DNA of 64,000 nucleotides from Hydnum rufescens UP504. Its lineage: Eukaryota > Basidiomycota > Agaricomycetes > Cantharellales > Hydnaceae. Both the position numbers and the translations under genes were made by a program. Location: contig MU128975.1 in assembly GCA_014904985.1 (NCBI GenBank), forward strand, positions 1 to 64,000, written 5' to 3'. Every line of letters starts with the position of its first letter. The first letter of the stretch is position 1. The notes beneath the pieces are model-generated. The model had not been told where the DNA came from. It was given only the letters and a program-made list of their open reading frames with translations, and did not search any database. Below, one piece after another: positions 31,468 through 41,727 of the stretch.

Positions 31468-34400
31468 GATAATATCCAGTTACATAATACATTGATTCCT
31501 ATTGAAAAAAAGCCTAAATGCGGAAATTAAATGAACTACATCCAAGAAAAATTTCCCCATCCAGCCCAATGGGGGCCCAGGACCAGGGGGTGGTGCCTGG
31601 GATGGATGGATGGACCCCTAGGGACCCTGATACAGTGAAAAAACCAGGCCCAGGGCCACTGGTTAGTGCCTGAAACAATGAGAACAGTAAAAACAGCACC
31701 GGAACCACCGGAAATTGCCGGAAAATAACCGCTGGGCGGACGTGTCTGAAATTTGGCACATGATTAGAGACTGTTAGGATGCATGTCATATCAAAATTTC
31801 AGCCCAATCCATGCATTACTTATGGAGATATGGGCAAAACAGGTTTGGACATTAAAAATTGATTTCCTCCCCCTATAAAATAGCTAGGGACTTGAAAATT
31901 CACACAGAGCATGAGGTCATTATGAAGCAACTATGTGCCAAAAATCAGCCCAATCCATGCACTTAAAGAGGGGGAACTGGGCAGGGAGGACCGGAACCAC
32001 TGGAAGTTGCCGGAATATAAGCGCTGGGCGGACATGTCTGAAATTTGGCACCTGTCAGAGAGCCATTAGTACGCAAATTATATCAAAATTTCAGCCCAAT
32101 CCATGCATTACTTATGGAGATATGGACCAAACAGGTTCAGACATTAGAAATTGATTTCCTCCCCCTATAGAATAGCTAGGGACTTGAAAATTCACACAGA
32201 GTATGATGTCATTATGAAGTAACCATGTGCCAAGAATCAGCCCAATCCATGAACCTAAAGAGGGAGAACTGGGCAGGGGGGACCGGAACCACCGGAAGTT
32301 GCCGGAAAATAACCGCTGGGCGGACGTGTCTGAAATTTGGCACATGATTAGAGACTATTAGGACGCAAATCATATCAAAATTTCAGCCCAATCCATGCAT
32401 TACGTATGGAGATATGGGCCAAACAGGTTTGGACATTAGAAATTGATTTCCTCCCCCTATAAAATAGCTGGGGACTTGAAAATTTACACAGAGTATGAAG
32501 TCATTATAAAGTAATTATGTGCCAAAAATCAGCCCAATCCATGCACTTAAAGAGGGGGAACTGGGCAAGGGGGACCAGAACCACTGGAAGTTGCCGGAAT
32601 ATAAGCGCTGGGCAGACGTGTCTGAAATTTGGCACCTGTTAGGAGGCCATTGGTACGCAAATCATATCAAAATTTCAGCCCAATCCATGCATTACTTATG
32701 GAGATATGGCCAAACAGGTTTTGACATTGAAAATTGATTTACTCCCCCTACAGTCAAGATATGAACTTGAAATTTTACACAGAGTATAGTCATATAATGG
32801 ACTAAATGGATGCCAAAAATCAGCCAGATCAGGTGAGTTTGAGACATTCAACTCCTTTGGCAGGCAGAAAAAAGGAACAACCCCACCATAAATGTGAATC
32901 ACCCCACACTGGGCCCAAAATAGGTGGAATTGACCTGTAATATCATGATACAGACTATATCCAAAAATGGAATGAATTGGATGTGTGGAAGTGGCTGAAA
33001 TTGAGGGGGAGGGGAAGGATAATCAAAAGTGAATTACACAAGATGTAGAGCAGGCATGGATCTGATATCAGGCCACTAGTGTAATATGTATATGGGGAGC
33101 TCATATACCAAATATCAGCCTAACCAGACTCCATTTAGGCATTGCTCCACATCATCCCCCCCTAACTCACAATTTCCTCCCCAGGGCCTTCCATCCATAC
33201 CATTACCCTGAAAACTCACAGTTGGCTCATCCAAACACATTCATAACATCTCTCAAAATTTCAGATTTCTTACTGCAATGTGAGACCTTGCAGAATATTT
33301 TCAAGTTTCACTGTAATACACCCTCCAGTGGGGGCACTTCCAGAGCTCCAATGACTCTGATTTCTTGTAGGCCACACCTGGTCACCATTTGAGGCTCAGG
33401 TGCAAAATTTCAGGCCATTCTAAGCACTTCTGGAATTGGTCACATGACCCAGATCTTCCCCTCCCCCTGCTTCACTCAGTGATCCAATTTGCATGGACTT
33501 TGTGGCATTTGTAGTAGTAGTGGGTGACACCCCATGATTCCAATTTGAAGACATTCCATGGAATATTCATTGAGTTATTCAAGAAACATTCCAGATCAAT
33601 TCAATTTGAGGTCAGAACTACAGTATTTAGTGGAAATACTGTGGTTCTGACCTCAAATTGAATTGATCTGGAATGTTTCTTGAATAACTCAATGAATATT
33701 CCATGGAATGTCTTCAAATTGGAATCATGGGGTGTCACCCACTACTACTACAAATCGCCACAAAGTCCATGCAAATTGGATCACTGAGTGAAGCAGGGGG
33801 AGGGGAAGATCTGGGTCATGTGACCAATGCCAGAAGTGCTTAGAATGGCCTGAAATTTTGCACCTGAGCCTCAAATGGTGACCAGGTGTGGCCTACAAGA
33901 AATCAGAGTCATTGGAGCTCTGGAAGTGCCCCCACTGGAGGGTGTATTACAGTGAAACTTGAAAATATTCTGCAAGGTCTCACATTGCAGTAAGAAATCT
34001 GAAATTTTGAGGGATGTTATGAATGTGTTTGGATGAGCCAACTGTGAGTTTTCAGGGTAATGGTATGGATGGAAGGCCCTGGGGAGGAAATTGTGAGTTA
34101 GGGGGGGATGATGTGGAGCAATGCCTAAATGGAGTCTGGTTAGGCTGATATTTGGTATATGAGCTCCCCATATACATATTACACTAGTGGCCTGATATCA
34201 GATCCATGCCTGCTCTACATCTTGTGTAATTCACTTCTGATTATCCTTCCCCTCCCCCTCAATTTCAGCCACTTCCACACATCCAATTCATTCCATTTTT
34301 GGATATAGTCTGTATCATGATATTACAGGTCAATTCCACCTATTTTGGGCCCAGTGTGGGGTGATTCACATTTATGGTGGGGTTGTTCCTTTTTTCTGCC

Positions 34401-35206
34401 TGCCAAAGGAGTTGAATGTCTCAAACTCACCTGATCTGGCTGATTTTTGGCATCATTTAGTCCATTATATGACTATACTCTGTGTAAAATTTCAAGTTCA
34501 TATCTTGACTGTAGGGGGAGTAAATCAATTTTCAATGTCAAAACCTGTTTGGCCCATATCTCCATAAGTAATGCATGGATTGGGCTGAAATTTTGATATG
34601 ATTTGCGTACCAATGGCCTCCAACAGGTGCCAAATTTCAGACACGTCTGCCCAGCGCTTATATTCCGGCAACTTCCAGTGGTTCTGGTCCCCCTTGCCCA
34701 GTTCCCCCTCTTTAAGTGCATGGATTGGGCTGATTTTTGGCACATAATTACTTTATAATGACTTCATACTCTGTGTAAATTTTCAAGTCCCCAGCTATTT
34801 TATAGGGGGAGGAAATCAATTTTTAATGTCCAAACCTGTTTGGCCCATATCTCCATAAGTAATGCATGGATTGGGCTGAAATTTTGATATGATTTGCATC
34901 CTAATAGTCTCTAATCATGTGCCAAATTTCAGACACGTCCGCCCAGCGGTTATTTTCCGGCAATTTCCGGTGGTTCTGGTGCTGTTTTTACTGTTCTCAT
35001 TGTTTCAGGCACTAACCAGTGGCCCTGGGCCTGGTTTTTTCACTGTATCAGGGTCCCTAGGGGTCCATCCATCCATCCCAGGCACCACCCCCTGGTCCTG
35101 GGCCCCCATTGGGCTGGATGGGGAAATTTTTCTTGGATGTAGTTCATTTAATTTCCGCATTTAGGCTTTTTTTCAATAGGAATCAGTGTATTATGTAACT
35201 GGATAC
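31468..35206. repeat. Long palindrome (about 3.7 kb), centre near 33632
   Basis: The arms meet at CAGAACTACAGTATTTAGTGG and its inverse. Left arm is about 2.16 kb and right about 1.57 kb; the difference of about 590 bp equals two extra copies of a roughly 291-bp unit on the left. Apart from this the arms match closely, including single-copy stretches at 33000-33600 against 33660-34260. Confidence 0.9.
31780..32920 (+). repeat. Four tandem copies of a 291-bp unit
   Basis: The landmark TCAGCCCAATCCATGCATTA occurs near 31799, 32093, 32383 and 32674. The right arm (34553-34910) has only two copies in inverse orientation. Confidence 0.85.
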
Positions 35207-36219
35207 CATTTAGGAATCATTATATAATATTTTTAGCCCCCCCAACCCCAGTATGGAAATTATCCTAAATAGGAAATGATTGGATGCAAATCCATTAAGA
35301 ACCCAACTGAGCCATTGGCTGATATTAAAATGCCCAGGGGTTACCCCAGCTGATGCAACAGCTAACCTGATGCATCAAAAATGCGGTAACAGTAACTTAC
35401 TGCAATTTTTGCAAAAAAACTTGTGGTAAGTTACCATATCTGATGCAATAAGTCTACAGCATCAGGTGCCGTGGTGGAGGTGCCGAGGGGTGCATCAAAA
35501 GATGCACCTATCGTGTTGGGCAAGGATGAGGGATTGTCAATGGTGAGTACAATTTTTGAAGTCGCGATGTCGCTGACTTGGTGTTTTTTAGTGCGATTGG
35601 TGCGCGTCTGTGCACACTCGATGGGTGGCCGGTGGTAAGAAGGGGGAGGAACCTCTGTGCGTGTCCAGTCCTCATTTTTGCTGCCAGGTGTGCGCGAAGC
35701 GGAACAAGAAGTGTTCCCTGGTGCCAGTGGGTCATCGGCACCTGAAGCGGGTTGCTGAGGGTGGCGAGGAGCCTTCACGGGCTTCCAGGCAACGATGCGT
35801 TGTGTCGCCTGAGTTGAAGGGTTTGCCTTCTCCTGTGGAGGGGGTTGAGGAGGAAGTGCCTGGGGGGGTGCCTGGGGCTGCACCTGAGCTCTCTGCAGGC
35901 AACTTGCTTCTGCAGGTCGAGAGTCTCTTGAAGCACACGGAGGAGACGTGGGCCGATGACCTGACACCTGAGTTGGTGCAATGCGCGGTCCTCATGCGAT
36001 GGGCTGCTGCGGAGGCGTCTGCGGCCGTGGAGATGGAGGAGGTGAGGGTGCAGGAGTTGGAGCGGGGGTTGGCTGTCACGAAGTTGCGGGCGAGTGTCGC
36101 GCGCAGTGTGTGACAGTGATGGGGGGATGTTGTGGCTTATGCCGAGGCAGGGCAGGAGATCGCTAGGGACCAGCACGATTTGAGGGACAGTGAGTAGAAC
36201 AATAAAATTTTCATTTTTA

Positions 36220-36440
36220 TTTTCTGATGTCTGAGAGTAAACTGAATTTCGGGGGTTCAGAAGGAAAAAAGGGAAAAGAAGGAAAAGATGGAAAAGATGG
36301 GAAAGGAGAAAAACGCCGAAGGCGAGAGAGACATGTGAGGAGAGTGACAGCGAGAGGGGAGGAGAGAGAAGTGTGGCGGGAGGGAGAGAGAGAGAGAAAT
36401 GTGGTGGGAGGAAGATAGAGAGAGAAATGTGGAGAGAGGA
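36220..36440. repeat. Purine-rich low-complexity tract
   Basis: Almost pure G and A (GAAAAGATGG, GAGAGAGAGAGAAATG) over about 200 bp, between the antisense gene and the chromodomain end. Frames through it encode only Lys/Glu/Gly or Ser/Leu runs. Confidence 0.75.
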
Positions 36441-36484
36441 AGAGAGGAATGGTTGTGAAAGTGCAGTGTCGCGATTGTCACGAT

Positions 36485-36983
36485 TTATACTGCCAGGTCG
36501 AGTACTTCTCGTCCTGGTTTTTCGGGGTGTGCACGATGGAAGTCCATTACTGCTTCATGAGCATTGGCGAGTTCTGCTGCTGGAAGCCAGCTAAACTCGT
36601 CGTTGGTGTGCTCGTAGCCGGACCATCGCACGCGATAGATTAAGCCATTACCGTGACAGCGACGATCGATCTTGCTGTCAACAATTTCTGCGATTTCGTA
36701 TTTGAGTTCACTGTCAATTTCGACAGGTGGGGGAGGTGGTTGGGTGCGATTGGGGAAGGGATCGGGGTGAACGGGCTCGAGTAGTCGCACATGGAAGATG
36801 TTGTGGATTTGATTCATGGCGTGAGGGAGACCAAGGTGATATGCATGTGTTGAAACTTTCTCGGTGACTGGGAAGGGACCAAGTTTCTTGTGGTCCAGTT
36901 TCTTCGATGGTCACTTTGTTTTGATGTTGCATGTGTCGAGCCATACTTGATCGCCAATGTTGAGTGTGGGGAAAGGGGGTCAC
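36485..36983 (-). pseudogene. Chromodomain C-terminus of gypsy 1 polyprotein
   Basis: Chromodomains on integrase bind modified histones and direct insertion to chromatin. The frame contains FHVRLLEPVHPDPFP, the usual integrase tail, then KYEIAEIVDSKIDRR, LIYRVRWSGYEHTNDEFSW and LPAAELANAHEAVMDFHRAH, the full chromodomain fold with the aromatic Y, W and W/Y positions. It follows the integrase core after a frame change at about 36980. The sequence in between (SLPSHRESFNTC) is displaced by a frameshift. Confidence 0.9.
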
Positions 36984-38098
36984 GATCCAGCTACTTGCTG
37001 TTCGTTTTGTTGTTGTGTGATCGCGAGTTGGTCATGAACATAATTGTGGACGTCGCAAAGGTCAAGCGCGGCTTGGTTGGCCTCGGTTGAAGGCACTGCT
37101 TCGATATTGATCTCGAGGTTGGGGTGAAAGCCTTTATTTGTGAAGAAGGGTGTCACGTTCATCACAGAGTGCTCAGTGTTGTTGTATGCGAACTCTGTGA
37201 GGGGGAGAAGTAGCGCCCAGTCGTCTTGCAGGTAGTCGATGTAAATTCGCAAGTACTGCTCGAGGATTTGGTTCAGGCACTTGGTTTGGCTGTTGGTCTC
37301 GGGGTGGTATGCAGTCGAGAGGTTGAGTTTGATGCCAAGTCTCTTTGCAAGCGATTTCCAGAAGTTGGAAATAAACAGTGAGCCGCGATATGAGACAATA
37401 TCAGTGGGTGTACCATGTTTGGATATGACCCAATTGATGACTAGGTCGGCGAGTCCTTCTGCCTGGAGTGTCGCGACTGTGGGGATGAAGAGACCCATCT
37501 TCATGAATCGGTCAACGATAACAAGGATGGAGTCAAATGAGGAGGAGGGTGGGAGTCCGGTGATGAAGTCCATTGTGATCGAGTTCCAGGGTCGATCAGC
37601 AATGGAGAGGAATTTGAGGGGGCCATATGCAGCGTGGTGTGAGGATTTCGCATGCACACATATGATGCAAGATCATACATATGCCTTGACCATTTTCGTT
37701 AGTCCTGGCCAGTAGTATTTCTGCATAATAAGATGGATGGTTTTGTGAATGCCTGGGTGGCCCACAAGGAGGTGGTCGTGCGAAGTGCGAAGGATGTCAA
37801 GGCGGAGATCACGATAGTTGGGGACATAGACACGTCCTTTGTGTAGTAGCAATGTTGTGTCCTCTGAGAGCGAGAAGAAGGTGGGGGCGGCTGTCGAGTT
37901 GCCTTTGGTGGTCTCAATGTGTTCACGCACTTGCATTGCGATGGTGTCGTCGCGAGTGCCTTTGCGAATCAGTGCGAGAGTCATCTCGGAGTTGAGAGGG
38001 TGGTCATCGAGGGTCGCTCTTAAGTATGCGCTAAGAGCTGTGTCCAAGTCGAGAGGCTTGGCATCATGAATAATCATTTGGAGGTTTTGTGGGTTCAC
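36980..38098 (-). pseudogene. Gypsy 1 integrase with damaged DDE triad
   Basis: Joins element DNA to the chromosome. Zinc-binding N-terminus: HDHLLVGHPGIHKTIHLIMQ and YWPGLTKMVKAYV. Catalytic core: WNSITMDFITGLPPSS carries the first Asp. The second catalytic position reads DIVSYRGSLF where family members have SDRGS (Asp to Tyr), and the third reads ETNSQTKCLNQ where members have QTERxNQ (Glu to Lys). The Glu to Lys and adjacent Arg to Cys are CpG transitions; the Asp to Tyr change is not. A frame break lies between the zinc-binding part and the core near 37665. The enzyme cannot be active. Confidence 0.88.
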
Positions 38099-38173
38099 AG
38101 TTGCATATACCTCGTTTCGTTTGGGTGGATAAACGTCAGGGCATCTTGTGAGGGCATCTGGTTTTCCTCTGAG

Positions 38174-39689
38174 TCATCCTGGTCGATATATGATGATGTA
38201 GTCGAAGGAGGAGAGGTATTCCGACCATCGAGCCTGTCGATGAGTGAGGAGTTTCGTGGAGGTGAAGTACTCCAAGTTTTTGTGGTCTGTAATGACGGAA
38301 ACTGTGTGAGCAGCACCTTCGAGGTATGCTTGCCAGGCGCAAAAGGCATCGAAGATCGCAAGGAGTTCTTTGTCGTGGATGTCATAGTTCAGTTCTGCGC
38401 TTTGCATTGATCGTGAGTGGAATGTGACAGGTCGAACTTCATTGTTCTTGTCGATTTGTGACAAGATCATGGTGATGGCGTAGTCAGACACATCAGTTTC
38501 TACGATGATGCGTAATTTGGGGTCGAAGTGGCAGAGGACGGGTGCTGATACGAAGGTGTTTTTGATGCTTTTGAAAGCTTGTTGGGTCTTGTTGTTCCAT
38601 GCGAAGGTTTTGTCTTTTTTCATAAGACGGATTAAGGGGTGCACGAGGTCTGAGTAGGTCATGATGAAGCAGCAGTAGAAGTTTGCGAAGCCTAGGAATG
38701 ACTGGACTTCTTTTACCAAGGTGGGCATGGGCCAACTTAGGATCACGTCGAATCTCGTAGGGTCCATCTGGACGCCAGAGGGGGTGATGATGAAGCCAAG
38801 GTACTCAATAGTGTCTGTGTGGAAGGTGCACTTCGAGATCTTGGCGTGAAGGTTTCTTTTGTGGAGTCGTTGTAGTACACAGCAAACGTGTTCACGGTGT
38901 TCTTCTCGTGAATTGGAGAAAATGAGGATGTCATTGAGATATACGATGATGAACAGATCCACCATATCCTGGAATGAGTCGTTCATGAAATACTGGAACT
39001 GCGCTGGGGAGTTGGCTGCTCCCATTGGCATTACAAGCCACTCATAGGCACCATACCATGTACGAAATGATGTGAGCCACTCGTGTCCTTCGGCAACTCT
39101 GATGTTGTAGTAGCCATCGTGAAGATCGATTTTTGTATAGATTGTGGTGCTGTGAAGGTGATCGAGGAGGTCGTTGATGAGGGGGATGGGGTAGCGACTC
39201 TTTTTCATGATGTGATTGAGTGCTCTATAATCAACACAAAGGTGAAGCCCGCCACCTTTCTTTTTCATGAAGAGGATTGGCATGCCTGCGGGGAGGTCAA
39301 AGGGCGTATGAATCCTTTTGCAAGGAATTCATCGATGAACTCATGTAGCGCGGCGAGTTCGCTTTCCGACATTGGGTATATGGGGCCTCGCAGTATGTTG
39401 TGACCTTCCTCAATGTCGAACCGAAGGTCTTATTTGCGATGCGGTGGTAGATAGCTGGCCGCTGTACCAGTGAAGACATTGTGGAATTCATGGTATTCCA
39501 GGGGGAGTCATTGTGTGAGGTCTTGGTGTTCCTCGATGGGGATTGATTCGGGTAACGCAGAGGTGGGGGGAGTGTCACGAACCACTGATGCAGTTCGTGC
39601 ATGGGTTGGATTGGTGATGACACATGCGTAGAGTGTCGTGCTTTCATCACTGGCTGCTTGAATGAAGTCTTCGGCTTCATAGACTTCAA
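38174..39689 (-). pseudogene. Gypsy 1 reverse transcriptase and RNase H, active site mutated
   Basis: RT palm with [46 protein letters not shown], and WLVMPMGAANSPAQFQ. The catalytic box is VYLNDILIFS; the first Asp of the YxDD motif is Asn. CTCGAT to CTCAAT is a CpG to CpA transition on this strand. The connection FLGFANFYCCFI leads to RNase H with ETDVSDYAITMILSQ, NYDIHDKELLAIFDAF and ITDHKNLEYF. Frame upstream of 39297 ([19 protein letters not shown]) is shifted relative to the RT frame, so at least one frameshift separates protease from RT. Confidence 0.9.
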
Positions 39690-41297
39690 TTGTGATGCTG
39701 TGGGTTGGGGGGCCTGCCATTATCGGTTCTGGGGTCGAGGTGGTTGTCGCGATGATGTCAATGCTTAATGGCATCATTACAAGTTCTGAGTGGTGCGCCA
39801 TGTGCTCAATTTGCATTTCCGCCCACAAGATTTGTGGATTGACTTGTCGCAACCAGGGGAGTCCCAGTATGATGGGGGTTGAGGAGTGGAGTTGTGATTC
39901 AATGAACTCAATATTTTGTTGTGACGAGTTCGTGAAAGTGACTGGGAGTGTAACTATACACTCGAGGTTGTTCGCGATCGATCTGTCGAATAATCGCAAG
40001 GGGTGTGGTGTCGCCAAACGATGACGGTGTGGCATGGTGCATGAGTTCTGTACTCGCGACACGTCAATGAAGTTTTCGGAGGTGCTGCAGTCGACGAGTG
40101 CCAAGATGGGGCTGTCTGAGAGGAGGGGGATTGAGACCATCGTGATGAATGACGATGGGGAGAGGGAAGAGATGGTGGCTCTTAGATGAGTGGTTCCATC
40201 GGGGGGGGATGATGATGAGATCTCAGTGATGCGAGGTTCCTCTGTTGTGCTGGGGCCTCCTGAGAAGGTGAACATAGCGTGAGCTACTGGGGTTCGCGAT
40301 GTTGCTGTCGCAGTTGTGCTGCTGGTACTGGTGGACATCGCGGCAGGTGTCGTCGCAGTTCGCAGTATGTTGCGACAACTGGGGCAACTATCTACTGCAT
40401 GGTTGCTATTCCCACAGTATGCGCAGAGCTTTTCGCATCTTCGTCGTTCCTTTTCCTCTTCGGTGAGTGCGCCATTAGACTTGTGAACTTTTGGGTCACG
40501 CGGGGGGTTTGTCGAGGATGAAGGGGATGTCGAGGATGAGGGGTTCGCGGTGCGGGGTTGTGTGCCGCGATCTGAGGTCCTCATGGCTTTGAGTTCCTCT
40601 TGGCATTCCCAATACCAGCCATCAAATCTTAGCGTGGCTTGGTACATGCCTTGGAGTTTCGCGGGCTTGCCGTCTCGCGAGATGTCATCTTGTAGACGGT
40701 TCGGTAAGCCTTGGTAGAACTGCGAGCAGAGTGCATTGTCGTTCCACCTGGTGAGGCTCACTACTTCCTTGAACTGGTTGATGTAGCGGAGGACGCGGTG
40801 GTTGTCATTCATCTTGAGTGCACGTAGTTTTCGCTCTTGAGTTGCGACCTTGTCTGGGTCTCCGAAGTACATGTGGAGCTCTTCCTTGAAGAGCATCCAG
40901 CTGGAGAGTGTGGGGGATTCCTCCGTCTCCATGATGAGGCGTTGGAACCATTGCCTTGCTGTATCCGTGAGATACAATCCAGCCCAGATGATGCACGTGC
41001 TTTCTAGCGTGAATCGCGATGGTTGCGATCGGAACACCATTTTGCAGTGCACAAGGAATCCGTATAGTTTAGAGGGGTCATGTCCCGAGAACATCTCTGG
41101 CTCTTTGATTTTGGGTTTGCGAAGTGCATGTCCCGAGGGTGCGGAGGGTTGGGCAATTGTCACTGTTTCGCAGTATCGTGGAGTGGTGGGGAGGTGTTCG
41201 AGTTTGATTCCTTGATGGTCCATGCCTGGAGTTGGGGCCCTGAACACAGAGCCCAGGCGCGGGGGGGGTGGAGTGCACATCCTCGCACAACAGGCTG
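39508..41297 (-). pseudogene. Gypsy 1 gag and protease, downstream of the KDZ insertion
   Basis: 590 open codons from 41280. Retrotransposon gag helices: MFSGHDPSKLYGFLVHCKMV, TARQWFQRLI, and FKEELHMYFGDPDKVATQER; nucleocapsid knuckle CAYCGNSNHAVDSC (C-x2-C-x4-H-x4-C). The protease follows with SPILALVDCSTSENFID; the expected catalytic Asp-Ser/Thr-Gly reads Asp-Cys-Ser, so the Gly is lost and the protease is probably dead. N-terminus is cut off at 41298 by the KDZ element; the missing 5' gag part is at 61262-61900, 20 kb away, in the same orientation. Confidence 0.88.
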
Positions 41298-41305
41298 TAC
41301 TACTG
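41298..41305. repeat. Target-site duplication of the KDZ element, left (TACTACTG)
   Basis: Matches TACTACAG at 61262-61269 in seven of eight bases. Eight bases is the duplication length known for KDZ transposons. Confidence 0.7.
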
Positions 41306-41448
41306 ATACATCAAGGATGGTATAATACCAGACTTAATTCATATATTAATCCAGTATCACACCACCCTCGGTATCAGCAGTATTAGGGGGATCATGAGGC
41401 TTCAGGATTGGTCATCTCCGCAAAAGAACAACTATGTGCTCTTTGCAA

Positions 41449-41513
41449 GAATCGAACCCATAATCTCACAATATGTTGTGAGTAACTCCAGACACACTAG
41501 CCGGCTAGGTTAA
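41449..41513 (-). repeat. tRNA-derived sequence near the KDZ element end
   Basis: On the minus strand TTAACCTAGCCGG (A-box-like) and, about 40 bp on, GGTTCGATTCT (B-box-like, 10 of 11 to consensus). A related segment lies beside the similar terminal repeat at 28226-28492. Confidence 0.6.
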
Positions 41514-41727
41514 CTCATCTTACTTGTAGTTACTGTTCCGATGGTTCCTATATACCCCTGTAGATTTCCAAAGTGTGTCCCTACCCCCCAGCACACCCCC
41601 CAATAGAATTTCTTGATTTCCACACTGTTGTGAGGCTTTATCTGTAGCATCTCCATAAACCCTACATGACAACTGATGGATGTATTTAAATTGGCATTAA
41701 ATACAAAAGCACGAATACCATTCCATC

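Larger units (their letters stand above)
31226..35469. mobile_element. 4.2-kb palindromic DNA element B inside the antisense gene
   Basis: The outer ends are inverted repeats: left ATGCTGTAAATATTTTGCA... and right, reversed, ATGCTGTAGACTTATTGCA..., about 76 percent alike over 38 bases including GGTAACTTACC. Right end 35267-35469 is shared with copy A (3652-3750 plus 6773-6875). The interior is a long palindrome (31468-35206). There is no coding capacity beyond shadows. No clean target duplication is visible at the left end; CCATGGCC against CCGTGGTG is the nearest pair and is weak. Confidence 0.7.
30837..36113 (+). pseudogene. Antisense gene inside gypsy 1: cysteine-cluster and coiled-coil protein, interrupted
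   Basis: A plus-strand gene occupies the space between the chromodomain and the 3' LTR, opposite to gag-pol. Exon 1 starts at ATG 30837 (MADEAILSLIKTKV). An intron from GTAAATG (after 30944) to an AG at 31017 leads into an alanine-rich helical stretch (EEAAVRALEEACRLDAEARR). This is cut at about 31230 by a DNA element and resumes at about 35470 with VPRGASKDAPIVLGKDEG; an intron (about 35544-35591) precedes CDWCASVHTRW and CCQVCAKRNKKCSLV, and a Glu-rich coiled coil (VEMEEVRVQELERGL) ends at 36113. The C-x2-C...C-x2-C-x5-C pattern suggests zinc binding. I have the impression of similar proteins beside mushroom gypsy elements, function unknown. Confidence 0.6.

Noticed and set aside
31514..35164. 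Matching 91-residue frames on opposite strands at both palindrome ends
   Set aside because: Identical because the two arms are inverted copies; no protein features or codon constraint seen.
36227..36481. Lys/Glu/Arg-rich and Ser/Leu/His-rich frames
   Set aside because: Low-complexity purine tract read in both directions.
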